This document shows positions 31,636 to 42,529 of a DNA stretch of 64,000 bases, piece by piece. Position 1 is the first letter of the stretch. The number at the start of each line of letters is the position of its first letter. The position numbers were made by a program, and so were the translations under genes. Under the pieces are notes generated by a model, which was not told the origin of the DNA, did not search any database, and saw only the letters and a program-made list of their open reading frames with translations. This DNA is from Dromiciops gliroides (taxonomy: Eukaryota > Chordata > Mammalia > Microbiotheria > Microbiotheriidae), in assembly GCF_019393635.1 (NCBI RefSeq), contig NC_057863.1, positions 571,446,784 to 571,510,783 of the forward strand. The letters run 5' to 3'.

Positions 31636-32490
31636 TCACAGTAGATCAACACTCAATGTTGATGTTACTGTGTACAATGTTCTTCTAGTTCTGCTCATCT
31701 CACTCATCATCAGCTCACGCAAGACCCTCCAGGTTTCTCTGAACTCCTCTTGCTCCTCATTTCTTACAGCACAATAGTATTCCATTGTATTCATATACCA
31801 CAACTTGTCCAGCCATTCCCCAATTGATGGGCACCCCCTCAACTTCCAATTCTTTGCTACCACGTAAAGAGCAGCTATAAATATTTTTGTACATGTGGGT
31901 CCCTTTCCCCCTTCCATGATCTCTTTGGGAAAAAGACCCAAAAGTGGTATTGCTGGGTCAAAGGGTATGCACAGCTTTATCGCCCTTTGGGCATAATTCC
32001 AAATTGTTCTCCAGAATGGTTGGATCAGTTCACAGCTCCACCAACAATGGATTAGTGTTCCAATTTTCCCACAGCTTCTCCAACATTTATTATTTTCCTT
32101 TTTTGTCATTTTAGCCAATCTGAGAGGTGTCAGGTGGTACCTCAGAGTTGTTTTTATTTGCATCTCTCTAATCATTAGAGATTTAAAGCATTTTTTCATA
32201 TGGGAATAGATAGCTTTGGTTTCTTCATCAGAAAACTGCCTGTTCATATCCTTTGACCATTTCTCAATTGGGGAATGACTTGGGTTCTTATAAATTTGAT
32301 TTAGTTCCCTATATATTTTAGAGATGAGGCCTTTATCAGAAGTACTGGCCTCAAAAATTGTTTCCCAGCTTTCTGCCTCCCTTCTAATTTTGGATGCATT
32401 GCTTCTGTTTGTACAAAAATTTTTTAATTTAATGTAATCAAAATCATACACTTTGCATTTTATAATATACTCTATCTCTTGTTTGGTCAA
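31636..32490 (-). pseudogene. L1 ORF2 C-terminal region (284 codons open)
   Basis: The frame holds DKGLISKIYRELNQIYKNPS, HWWSCELIQPFW, FDPAIPLLGLFP and KLWYMNTMEYYCAVRNEE, all standard L1 ORF2 C-terminal blocks. Between them lies a Cys/His-rich segment of the usual type: CWRSCGKIGT, then HCWWSC. It ends at the expected stop before the 3'UTR. The upstream part of ORF2 is in other frames (32653-32901 and 32920-33126), so the protein is broken. This part is also found in active L1s, where it is needed for efficient retrotransposition. Confidence 0.93.
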
Positions 32491-32652
32491 AAACTGTTTT
32501 CCTTTTCAAAGATTTGATAGGTAGACTATTCCTTTCTCTCCTAATTTACCTATGGTATCACCTCTTATGTCTAAATTGTGTATCCATTTTGACCTTATTT
32601 TAGTATAAGGTGTAAGATGTTGGTCTATGCCTAATTTCTGCCATACTATCTT

Positions 32653-33126
32653 CTAGTTTTCCCAGCAGTTTTTGTCAAATACTGAGTTCCTATCCCAGAA
32701 GCTGGAGTCTTTGGGTTTATCAAACACTACATTGCTAGTGTCATTTACTACTCCATTTCCTGAGCCTAGCCTATTCCATTGATCTATTATTCCATTGACT
32801 CTATTTTTTAGCCAGTACCAGATAGTTTTGATGACTGCCGCTTTATAATAGAGCTCCAGGTTTGGTACCACTAACCCACCTTCCTGTGAATTTTTTTTCA
32901 TTATTTCCCTGGATATTCTTTATTTTTTGTTTTTCCAGATGAATTTTGTTATTATTCTTTCTAGCTCTATAAAATAATTTTTCGGTAGTCTGATTGGTAT
33001 GGCACTGAATAAGTAAATTAATTTAGGCAGTATTGTCATTTTTACTATATTAGCTCTGCCTATCCATGAGCAATTGATATCTTTCCAATTATTTAGATCT
33101 GATTTGATTTGTGTGAAGAGTGACAA
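32653..33126 (-). pseudogene. L1 ORF2 mid-region, frameshifted
   Basis: Two frames carry [20 protein letters not shown] (32920-33126) and GGLVVPNLELYYKAAVIKTI then IDQWNR (32653-32901), matching the region after the RT core in L1 ORF2. A frameshift separates them, and another separates them from the C-terminal frame. Confidence 0.88.
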
Positions 33127-33629
33127 ACTACAGAAATCTTAAAGCTGTACTCACAAGGCATATCTTGACAGGAAATAATTCAGTTTGAATAGGGTCATGG
33201 CTTTCTGACAAAGTCTCATTGATTGTTTTAGCTTACTGATCTCCATTAAGATTTTTCCCTTAGGATACATTGTGGTGTGTGAGATAATTGGAAGTGTCAT
33301 AAAACAGAGTGCCAACTCTCAAATATCTTTTCCACTTAAAGAGAACTTTCTAGTGCCTTCTAAATGATGTTTACAAATATTCAAAAAAGTTTAGTCTAAC
33401 CAGGCCCACAGGAAAAAACAAGTAGATGAAGGATTCCTATACCCTGACATCCATTTGGATGGACAGGCCATTGAGCTGAACCAGTAGAATATGTATGTTG
33501 GACAAACCAGGCAGATGAAAGAAGAACTGGACTTAAGACAAACAGAAGGAAGACAGTGGGCTGGGTTGCATGTCTTGACCACACAGTGTTATCAATGACC
33601 TCCAAGTTCCTTCCTGAAACAAAAACCCA

Positions 33630-34130
33630 ACTTCTGATTTCTATTGCATAAAATTAACAAGGTTTTGTACAAACAAAATCAATATAGCCAGAATAACAAA
33701 ATAAACTTCACGCCAATTATATTTGATTAAGGTCTGAGATCCGAGATGTATAGAGGCTTTTCCCAATAAATAATTAGCCAAGAGATATAATGAGTTTTCA
33801 AAAGGAGAAATGAAAACTGTCAATAACCAAAAGAAAGAAGGACCCAAATCATTAGTAATAAGAAAAATGAAATTTAAGCCATTCCTGAAGATTTACCTCA
33901 CATCCCCCGAGAGTAACAAAAGTGATAAAGTAAGAATATGATAAATGTTGAAGTATTTGTTGCAAGACATATAGATTAAAACACTGTTAAGTGAAGCTTC
34001 AAATTTATCCAAACATTTTTAAAAACAACTTAGAATTGTACTAAAAATATTTATATTGTATACATACCCTTTGACCTAATAGTACCACTGCTGTGTATAG
34101 GTCTCAAAATGGTCAAAGAAAAATGAAAAC
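33630..34130 (+). mobile_element. Old L1 ORF2 fragment, sense
   Basis: TAACAAGGTTTTGTACAAAC then AAAATCAATATAGCCAGAAT corresponds to the L1 ORF2 block (FCTNK...NI) also seen in the 31-33 kb copy. GAAATGAAAACTGTCAATAA and CCCTTTGACCTAATAGTACC follow in L1 order. It is strongly diverged. Confidence 0.6.
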
Positions 34131-34490
34131 ATTATGTAGAGATAGAGACAAAAATAGATGTAGATATGTAGAGGCAAATTTGTATAGATATAGATAGAAA
34201 TTAGAAAAAGAGAGAGAGAAAGAGACAGAGAGAGCTCACCATTGTCTCCAATAACTCAACTTCCAGCAAGCTTGAATCAATTCTAATACTCATCCTCAGT
34301 ACTGCTTGACCCTGGGACTCTTCCCTTTCTTGTTCTGATTGGAGAAGGTGGAAGAGGGGCACATCAGAAAGGTACTCCTAGTTCCTCCATTTAAGGAGGG
34401 GCCCCAATTCAGCCACCATATTATTTCCCACCCACTTCCAGAACTTCATTATGCCTCTGCCCCTGCCCCTGTACCCCTCCCCTTTTCAGC

Positions 34491-34655
34491 GTTTTTTTTT
34501 GTTTTGTTTTGTTTTTTTTGCAGGGCAATGAGGGTTAAGTGACTTGCCCAGGGTCACAGCTAGTAAGTGTCAAGTGTCTGAGGCTAGATTTGAACTCAGG
34601 CCCTCCTGAATCCAGGGCTTGGTACTTTATCCACTGTGTCACCTAGCTGCCCCCT
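34491..34655 (-). mobile_element. tRNA-type SINE, antisense
   Basis: A (GTTTT)n tail precedes GCAGGGCAATGAGGGTTAAG and the copy ends CACCTAGCTGCCCCC. Two bases of the usual CACACAG are missing. Confidence 0.92.
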
Positions 34656-34664
34656 CGGCTTCTT

Positions 34665-34800
34665 TTTATGTGCTCTCTGCCTCTTAAAATTGTGATCTCC
34701 TTGAGGGCAAGGACTATCTCTTGCTTTTCTTTGTATTCCCAGCACTTAGCACAGTGCCAGACATATAGTAGGCACTTAATAAATGCTTATTGGTTGAGTA
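34665..34800 (+). mobile_element. L2-like 3' end
   Basis: TGATCTCCTTGAGGGCAAGG, then TTCCCAGCACTTAGCACAGT, then TAGTAGGCACTTAATAAATG is a well-preserved L2 3' terminus. Confidence 0.8.
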
Positions 34801-34844
34801 AAATATAGATGTAAATGTATAGATATACATGTATATATAAATGC

Positions 34845-35108
34845 ATGTATATAATAGCATTTATATAGTGCTTACTATATTACTATAAAACATTATGGTA
34901 AGTGCTTTATAATTATTATCTCATTTAATCATCACAACAATCCTGAGAGGTAGGTACTATTATTATCCCCGTTTTTCAGATGAGGAAACAGAGGCAAACA
35001 GGGGTAAATGACTTGCCCAGAGTCATCCAGCTAGGAAGTCTCTGAGGCTGAATTTGAACTTCTTGACTTCAGGTCCAATGCTCTACCTGCTGCATTACCT
35101 ACCTGTCC
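34845..35108 (-). mobile_element. MIR3/THER1-like SINE, antisense
   Basis: GCATTTATATAGTGCTTACT, then CAACAATCCTGAGAGGTAGG, then CAGATGAGGAAACAGAGGC, then GACTTGCCCAGAGTCATC give a nearly complete antisense copy. Confidence 0.8.
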
Positions 35109-35140
35109 TCAATGTATATATATTTATATGTAAAGGTGAA

Positions 35141-35168
35141 TGTGTGTGTGTGTGTGTGTGTGTGTGTA
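35141..35168. repeat. (TG)n microsatellite
   Basis: Fourteen TG units, potentially Z-DNA-forming. Confidence 0.92.
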
Positions 35169-35169
35169 T

Positions 35170-35550
35170 ACACATGCGCACAAATGGTTAGAGCATTACT
35201 TTTTGTGGTAGCAAAAAATCTGGCTCCAAAGTGGGTGTCCATAAAGGGTCCTTGTAATATTAGAATGTAACGTTCACCATACAGCTTCCTGATACTTAAA
35301 AAACAACAAGGCTATTTACAAGAATAATTAAGTTTGGATAGGCTAAGTAAGGTATTAAGTGATACACAATTTCTTTCCTGTATTTTCTGTATCCCACAGC
35401 ACTGCAGTGGCTTGAACAGCATTTTGTAGATTCTAAATAAATATTAGGGGGATTGAATTGAAATTTAAGGTAAGCTTACTTTTATTATAATGTTATAATG
35501 TTCTGCATCTTTTCATTGAAGGACTGGATGCATTGATTCCTCTAATCATT
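35170..35550. other. No gene recognised
   Basis: Unassigned. The part at 35255-35460 includes TTTGTAGATTCTAAATAAAT and may contain a diverged L1 or L2 end. Confidence 0.4.
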
Positions 35551-35552
35551 AT

Positions 35553-35553
<1 letters not shown>

Positions 35554-35583
<30 letters not shown>

Positions 35584-35601
35584 AAGAAGAAGAAGAAGAA
35601 G
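35554..35601. repeat. (GAA)n trinucleotide repeat
   Basis: Sixteen AAG/GAA units, purine-only on the plus strand. Confidence 0.94.
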
Positions 35602-36124
35602 ATCCATGCAATATAAAAATACTATTGAAAATTTCCCATCCAGCTAGATAATCAGCTTTCTGTATGCTAGAGCTCTGCATAACTCTCCCTGTCACAGTTG
35701 CCATCTTAAGTCCTTTGATAAGAATAGAGTTTTCATGACAGAGGCCAAGAAAAAGACTTTTTTAGGAGGACCAGATCATCAGGGCTGCCCTCCAGGATCC
35801 TCCCAGTGAAAAAAAACAGGGGGGAAAGGACATTATCTTAGCAAAGGCACACATTAGCAACAGCAAGGATACTGGAGGAGAGATTTTATTCACTTGAAAA
35901 AGTAGAATTGTTTCCTAATGTTAACTAAGGTATCACACTAGCAGGGAGCTGTAAAGTAGACAGAAATATATACTTGGGGCCCTTCAGGAGTTTGTACAAC
36001 TGCAGGAAGACCCTGGCAGAGAAAGAAATATGTAGACAAGAGACAAAGACAGAGAAAAGTAGAAGGAGGAAGAGAGAGACAAACAGAGAGGGAAGGAGGG
36101 AGAGGAGAGAGAATACAGGTAGTT

Positions 36125-36137
36125 TAGATAGATAGAT

Positions 36138-36208
<71 letters not shown>
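36125..36208. repeat. (GATA)n microsatellite
   Basis: About 20 GATA units with one interruption near 36138. Confidence 0.94.
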
Positions 36209-36424
36209 GAAGTAAATCAATTAACAAAATTATGATAGATGAATGAATGAATGAACATATGAATGAATATCCCACATCAAAGCATATCCTGCCTTCATTT
36301 TTGGCTTTCAGCTTCTAAATAACAAGGAAGATTTCTAGACTGCAGTAAGAAGGTTCTAAGCCAGATAAAGAGAAGGTACATCACAGGTGCTTGGTTGGAG
36401 TTTGTACCTTTAATTGTTTTGCTT

Positions 36425-36635
36425 GGGAGGAAGGATGAAACAGTGGACAGAAAGCTGATCTCAAAGCCAAGAAGACCACAGTTCAAGACTCACCTTGGAG
36501 TCATCCTTACTGTGTGACCCTGGACAAGTCATGTGACTTAAATTTACTTAAAGTAAATCTCTAAGATTATAAATTGCAGAGAGCTCAACCTGAGCTGGGA
36601 GAGCGATCTCCCCATACTAATGAAACCACAGTTAT
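36425..36635 (+). mobile_element. Older tRNA/CORE-SINE, sense
   Basis: ATGAAACAGTGGACAGAAAG, then TGTGTGACCCTGGACAAGTC, then CTCTAAGATTATAAATTGCA, then CCCATACTAATGAAACCACA. The 3' half differs from the abundant SINE and fits an older marsupial CORE-SINE. Confidence 0.6.
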
Positions 36636-37189
36636 ATCTCTATCCTTAGTGCCCTTGGGTAAAACTTAGCCATGAGAATGTTGGCAAGTGATTTCACTTA
36701 TATGACTTTACTGATATAATAGTGTAAGCACCTTAGTGTTCATTGCAAAGAAAGATGATACTAGAGAAAGACTGAGTTCTAGGCTAGGAGAAAAGGCTCT
36801 AAGTCAGTGGTGGTCAGCTTCATAAAAGATTGGAGCCAAAATTTACTGGCGCCCTTTCCAAAGGATCCTAATAATCGATATTTGTTTCCACAGCAGTGTT
36901 TTAATGGATTGCCAGTTTTCAAATTTTAACATCCAATTGTGTATATTTAATATGCAATTCACATATTTTAATGACTAGAACTGGCAAAGGTCCATGTTAT
37001 TCATTCATTTATGCAAAATCTATTGTCAAAGGACAAAATATTATCTTTCATCATACATGCACCACATTCATAGAAACAAAGAATTATATACTATAATGTG
37101 TGTGGCATATGAATAGGGATAGCTATTGAGCCTGGGATTCATGTAGGGAACTGCTAGCATAAGAAATCCCCTCTACCAATGTGGGTTGA

Positions 37190-37310
37190 TACCTCCTTTG
37201 CAAATCATAGTATTAAAGAGGTAAGTGACCTTTCCAGGGGTCACATTACCAGTGTATGTGTCAGAAATAGGTTCTGAACCTATCTTCCCGGCATTGAAGC
37301 TAACCCTCAT
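37190..37310 (-). mobile_element. Diverged CORE-SINE, antisense
   Basis: AAAGAGGTAAGTGACCTTTC then CAGGGGTCACATTACCAGTG then GAACCTATCTTCCCGGCA are antisense tRNA-region blocks. Confidence 0.5.
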
Positions 37311-37324
37311 TGGGGATGTAGCCC

Positions 37325-37500
37325 CTTTCATAGAATATTAATATAATGGAACACAACTGCACTATGAAGAATGATAAATATAAAGAACTGAAAGAAATCA
37401 GAGACCTTTATGAAGTGGTGTACAGCCAGAGTCACAATATATACATTGGCTACAATTATGTAAATGAAGATAAGTACATTTTAATCTGAATTTTAAAACA
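37325..37500 (+). mobile_element. L1 3' end fragment, sense
   Basis: ATAATGGAACACAACTGCAC, then GAGACCTTTATGAAGTGGTG, then ACAGCCAGAGTCACAATATA match the end of L1 ORF2 and early 3'UTR. Confidence 0.6.
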
Positions 37501-38015
37501 AAACATGGGCGATTCTAGCTAAACCTAGGTCCTCTGTGGGAAACCTATTACAAATGAAGAAGAATGTCAGAGTCATCTCTGGTAGAATCATTCCATGGGC
37601 CAAGGCCTGAAGACACAGACTGCCAGGCAGGTGACTTCAGAAGGAAATGAATGAGGCCAGAGCATCTAGGCTCAGAGAAAGCCTCAGAAGATAGAGAGAA
37701 GCTACAACTATCAGTGGATGTGGGTTATTACTAAGAGGAAAGGGATTTGGGTGGGTTTAAGTGGGAAAGCAGAACTGGTCAGGGAATAGTCACAAGCAAA
37801 ACAAACTTCAACTATGGAGAAAAGACTATAAGGAAGAAATTGAGAAAAGAGAAAGAAAGAGTAAGACTCTACAACTTAAATCTGTGCTGGGGGAAAAGAA
37901 GAAGGGGAAACACATAGGATCCACCAGGTTCAATTCCAGATTACTGGTGCTGATCCCAATACTTTTATTTTACCTCCTTTTTCTTTGTAAAGGGGAAAAG
38001 ATGGAGGACAAAAAA

Positions 38016-38140
38016 ACCATATATATATATGTATATATATATAATATATATTATATATGTGTGTGTGTATGTATGTATATATATGTGTGTATATATGTAT
38101 ATATATATGAATACACACACACACACATATATATATAAAG
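38016..38140. repeat. TA/TG/CA-rich simple repeat
   Basis: Alternating purine-pyrimidine (ATATGTGTGT and ACACACACAT). It produces spurious Tyr/Ile/Cys open frames on both strands. Confidence 0.9.
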
Positions 38141-38589
38141 ATATAATGAAGGGGTAAAACACAACTGACAAAGTAATCATTAATGTGAAAAGGATGAATT
38201 CACCTTCAAAATTGAGAAGTGTGGCAGAATAGATTAGAAAGCAGAATTTAATATGTGTATTTTTTTAAAAAAACTTCTCTGCAGAGGAAATAAATAGCTG
38301 TCCCATACCTAATTTACACTGAACATTGAAAACGTTTTTACTCCCTGCTTTGGTGAGGCCTTAAACATGAGCCAAAGCCTAAGCTATTTTCTCCAGAGCT
38401 CCAAGGTAGGGTTCAAGGAGGCAAAGAAGTCAAGAAAACAGACTTGATTCATTTTTAGGTGGTCAAGCTTCCCAGGATTGAACCTGTTCTACCTGTGTGT
38501 ATAGGTCTAAAACTAAGAGGGGTCCATCAACAGAAAGGGAACAGGATCAGAACAACCACACATACAGGTATGTGTAGGTATATATAAAT

Positions 38590-39510
38590 ACATATACATT
38601 TTATCATTTTATTTGTATAATTCCAAATTTGCTTTCCAGAACATTTGTACCAATTCACAATTCACCAACAATGAAACATGCATGCTTGTCTTTCCATTTT
38701 CTTTCCAAAATTGACTTTTCCCATTTTTTTCACCTTTCCCAATTTGCTGATACAGAGGCAGAACCTCAGGGTCATTATTATTATTATTGATTCGGGGCAA
38801 ACTTTCATAAGATTGTTAAGAGTTTACACTTCTTTTGTGAACTGCTCATATCTTTTGACAATTTATCTATTGGGGAATAGATCCTCCACAACTTAAGAAT
38901 GGTACCCAGGGAATTCTCCTCACTTCTTACCTAGCTACTTTCCTGGTATTCATCATCACCAGAAACTCATGACTCTACAAGATGAAATCAGCTTGGAAAT
39001 TTATATTTCCTTGTATCATTTCCCTCCCCACCTGCATAACTTCATCATACCCCCCTCAGAAAAACTCCTCCCACTTTACAGCTTCTTTTTATGTGCGGTC
39101 TTCCCCATTAGATTGTAAGTTCTTGAAGACAGACTACCTTTTATCTATGTGGATAGATATATTATGTATGTATGTACACATATACATATATGTATATACA
39201 TATGTAAGTATGTATATATATAGCACTTTATATACCTTATAACCCTGGCACTTAGTTCAGTGTCAGGCACAAGGTGGGTGCTTAATTTTAAAAATGCTTA
39301 TTATTGACCTTATCTATCAGGGAATGGTTATTTGGCCATATATAGTTCTTTTAGTTCTCTATGCATCTTGGATATCAAACCTTCATCAGAGATATTTTAT
39401 GCTTTTTTTTTTAATCTCCCCAACTATCTTAGATTTATTAGTTTGTTTGTATAAAAACCTCACAAATTAAGTTAAAGATTAAATTATATACTCCATTTTC
39501 CATCAGAGTA
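38590..39510 (-). mobile_element. Old L1, antisense, split by L2 and simple repeat
   Basis: TAATTCCAAATTTGCTTTCC and TTTTGACAATTTATCTATTG (38620-38880) are antisense L1 ORF2 blocks. The continuation TCTATGCATCTTGGATATCA and CAAACCTTCATCAGAGATAT lies at 39358-39400, so about 400 bp were inserted between. Equivalent sites in the young copy are about 31995-32340. Confidence 0.65.
39040..39300 (+). mobile_element. L2-like 3' end with internal (TATG)n
   Basis: CTTTACAGCTTCTTTTTATG, then GATTGTAAGTTCTTGAAGAC, then GGCACTTAGTTCAGTGTCAG. A TATG/TACA-rich expansion at 39160-39225 interrupts it. It lies within the antisense L1. Confidence 0.6.
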
Positions 39511-39606
39511 TTGCTTAGGAACCATCTCATCCATGAAACCTATCCTGATCCCCAAACCTATGCCACCCCTAAGTTATTAGCACTTTCTTAATACAATTCT
39601 TCTTGA

Positions 39607-39771
39607 GGGGCAGCTAGGTGGCACAGTGGATAGAGCACCGACCCTAGATTCAGGATGACCTGAGTTCAAATCCAACCTCAGACATTTAACACTTACTAGC
39701 TATATGACCCTGGGCAAGTCACTTAACCCCAATTGCCTCACCAAAAACAAAACAAAACAAAACAAAAACCC
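39607..39771 (+). mobile_element. tRNA-type SINE with 17-bp target duplication
   Basis: AATACAATTCTTCTTGA (39590-39606) and AATAAAATTCTTCTTGA (39772-39788) flank it with one mismatch. The tail class is CCAATTGCCTCAC with a (CAAAA)n end. Confidence 0.95.
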
Positions 39772-40074
39772 AATAAAATTCTTCTTGAAATAAATTAAAT
39801 GTTGCATTGCCTATCTAACTCTTTCTCTTGCACCCATACACAAGTACATACTCATGCAAATATGGCTCACAGTACACAGGCTAATGTTACTGGGGAACAC
39901 AAAATAGATCCTCTTCAGGATTATACTTTTGGTACATGCCAACCACTCATTCCTTCATACAATCTGGGTCCTCATCACATGCCACACACAAACATTCACT
40001 CGTCAAACATTTATTGGACAACTTCTAAGTTCCCAACTCTCCCTAGAGGCCCTCTATGTAATAGACTGTAGCCT

Positions 40075-41045
40075 TTAAAATAATTCTACCGAGGTTGTTT
40101 CCATAATTGACTCTTTTAGCCATTGAAAACATCCTAATGCAGAGCCTATGTTTTTCATTCTTCTGAAGGATCCTTATTATCTCTTCTCCCATTGTAGTGG
40201 GTCAGCAGAATGAGCTTTCACCCTCAAGAGGCTGGGATTTTGATTCTATTTAGGTCAGAAATAAAATTGAATTCAATTGCCTCACTCTGGTCCCTCTTGG
40301 TCACCTGTCAGCCCCCATTGTTGGGGGGATTGACAGTTTGGGCTCTGCAGAGGCCCCCAGTGCCCAGAGGAGGAGAGCTGCAGGTCACGCCTGAGTTATT
40401 ACCCTCTCTGTGAACTTTCCCAGAGTCAGCCTGGTGTATGCATTAATTTTCCCCTCCCTTTCACACATTCCTCAAGCGCTTAATATGTTTATGAAGATGA
40501 AAATGAAAGAAAGATCTTATTAAAAACGATTCCTGAGCAAATCAGGCCAAGTAACTATTACAACTTAGAAACCAGTGTCTGCCATGGAGTCGGACCATTC
40601 CAGATATTTTCATTATTAGGCTTTCTACAGGAAAGCAAAGGGAACCCCAGGTTTTGATTCATTTTGTTTTTGTTATTATTCATTCCTTCTTAAAAAAAAA
40701 CAAAGGTTTAATGGAGAGTAAGATGTCAGCAAGTCCTAATAGTAGCTATTCCCAAGACCATAGAAAGACTTACTTGTAAGTGATACCATTTTTTAAAAAA
40801 TAGTATGAAACTTCACAGGAAAGCAATATAACATTAGGAAACACTCAGGAGATACGTTTGTGTCTCCAGGAAGTCAACAGCTGCCTTTTTCACTAGTTAG
40901 TTCACTCTCTCCTCAAGTCCTGTCCAGAGACTTAATGTGTGCTCAAAATCTACATACTTTGCATGTTCTCACAATTACAACAATTAGAGTGGATTTTTCA
41001 AAAATCGAGATGGGGATTACAACTGTGATTTCATTCATATATGGG
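40075..41045. other. No gene recognised, possible conserved non-coding block
   Basis: High-complexity sequence. At about 40400-40690, words such as GTATGCATTAATTTTCCC and CAGATATTTTCATTATTAGG give the texture of a conserved enhancer. This is an impression, not a demonstration. Confidence 0.4.
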
Positions 41046-41049
41046 ATTC

Positions 41050-41190
41050 CTTTCCAAATGTTGGTCAATCAAACAATTAAGAAATGTGTATTAAGCATAG
41101 ACTATGTACTAGGTACCACTCTAAGCACTTGGGAGATAAAAGGGGGCAAAAAAGCTGTCTGTGCCTTCAAGAAGCTTATCATCTAATGAT
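41050..41190 (-). mobile_element. L2-like 3' end, antisense
   Basis: GTACTAGGTACCACTCTAAG then CACTTGGGAGATAAAAGG then CCTTCAAGAAGCTTATCATC match the antisense L2 3' blocks. Confidence 0.65.
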
Positions 41191-41459
41191 CAGCACTTCT
41201 CAGAGACCAGAAACAAAGCAAACTAACCATTTATTCATAAGAACTGATTCAAAATAACTTTTGGTTATTTCTAAAAATCAAATTTACCCTTAAAGGAGGA
41301 TGGGTTTTTTTCCTACCAAAAAAGAAATTCAAAAGATTATGCACCAGATTCTGAAGACAATTTTTTTTAATTACAGAAAAAAACTATCTTGAGTTTTGAT
41401 AGTGGAAAGGACCGCTTAGTTTGAGTCCTTGCTTTGTTACTTACTAGCTGGACTATCAT

Positions 41460-42075
41460 TCACCTGAAGTTTACACATACAATATCCTGCTATAACTCTA
41501 CTCACCCTTTCCACTGCCTGTTCCAGAAGGAACAAACTCTTCTTCATACAAGATTTCTACCTTACATACTACTTCCACCATCTTGCACTTATTGAGACCC
41601 ACCTCCCCCAGATGACACTTTATCCATGGCCATCCTCTCCAACACTGATTGTACTTTTCTCCCATGCTCCTCAACACACTGATTCTAGAAGGGGAATGTG
41701 AATACTTCTTACTCCCCACAGTCACTTATAGACTTTCCCTTTGCTTCCATCACTTAGCAACAACTTCTAAGCCTTTAACTTCACTCCATTAAAATTTATC
41801 ACAAAACACAGATCATGTTAATTGTTATTGCCAACCTCCAGTCACTCATGCAAAGCTTTCTATGTTTCCCCAACTGCTAATTCTCTCCCTTCCAAACTAC
41901 CTTGTATATATCTACATTGTATATTTCTTATTTATTCTGTATATACCCATACATACTTATCCTCTCAGACAAAGAAGAACATAAACTCCTTGACAGTAGG
42001 GAATATTTTAATTTTTGGATTTGTATTTCCAATGCATCAGACAATGCCTGTAACATAGAAGTCACTTAATAAATG
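41460..42075 (+). mobile_element. L2/CR1-like fragment with 3' end
   Basis: The 3' part has AGTAGGGAATATTTTAATTT, then AATGCATCAGACAATGCCTG, then AGTCACTTAATAAATGCTCA, an L2 terminus. The upstream 400 bp (CCCATGCTCCTCAACACACT and so on) may be ORF2 of the same family, but this is weaker. Confidence 0.5.
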
Positions 42076-42084
42076 CTCAGTGAT

Positions 42085-42195
42085 TGAGTGAGTGTGACTG
42101 ATCAAGTCACCTCACCTCTGGCTCTCATGTTCTATCTATAAAATGAGGAGGTTTGACTAAGATGTGCTAAGGTCCTCTGATATTCTATGATCTAT
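42085..42195 (+). mobile_element. MIR fragment, sense
   Basis: GATCAAGTCACCTCACCTCT then CTATAAAATGAGGAGGTTTG then CTATGATCTATC fit the MIR core and 3' part. Confidence 0.65.
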
Positions 42196-42357
42196 CATTT
42201 TGCTGGGGGCGGGGTAGACTTAACAAGAAGAATAGAAGTCAATAGCTTCTGTATTTGACTCTGAATCAAGTACTTACGAATCTAATTCACTGTCATTTTT
42301 AAGTCCTTTGTCGAATGGAAATTGAATTAGGATCTCTGAAGTTTGGGTAAAATCAAG

Positions 42358-42410
42358 CTCTCTTTTCTTCTTCTTCTTCTTCTTCTTCTTCTTCTTCTTC
42401 TTCTTCTTCT

Positions 42411-42465
<55 letters not shown>

Positions 42466-42528
42466 TCTCTCTCCCTTTCCCCCTCTCCTTCTCCTTCTCC
42501 CTCTCCCTCTCTCTTCTCTCTCTCTCTT
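42358..42528. repeat. 171-bp pure polypyrimidine tract: (CTT)n, (CT)n, mixed
   Basis: No purine interrupts the plus strand over the whole tract. (TTC)n at 42366-42416 passes into (TC)n and then CCTTCTCC-type units. Such tracts can form intramolecular triplexes and stall polymerases. Confidence 0.94.
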
Positions 42529-42529
42529 A

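Larger units (their letters stand above)
31201..33122 (-). mobile_element. 5'-truncated L1 with 17-bp target duplication
   Basis: A poly-T start at 31201 (the A tail of a minus-strand element) is followed by a 3'UTR, the ORF2 C-terminal 284 codons in one open frame, and upstream ORF2 blocks to 33122. ACAAACTACAGAAATCT is present exactly on both sides (31184-31200 and 33123-33139). The minus-strand pre-insertion site reads CTTT/AAGATTT, close to the L1 endonuclease preference. Only a few frame breaks occur in about 1.5 kb of ORF2, so this is the youngest-looking LINE here. Confidence 0.95.
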
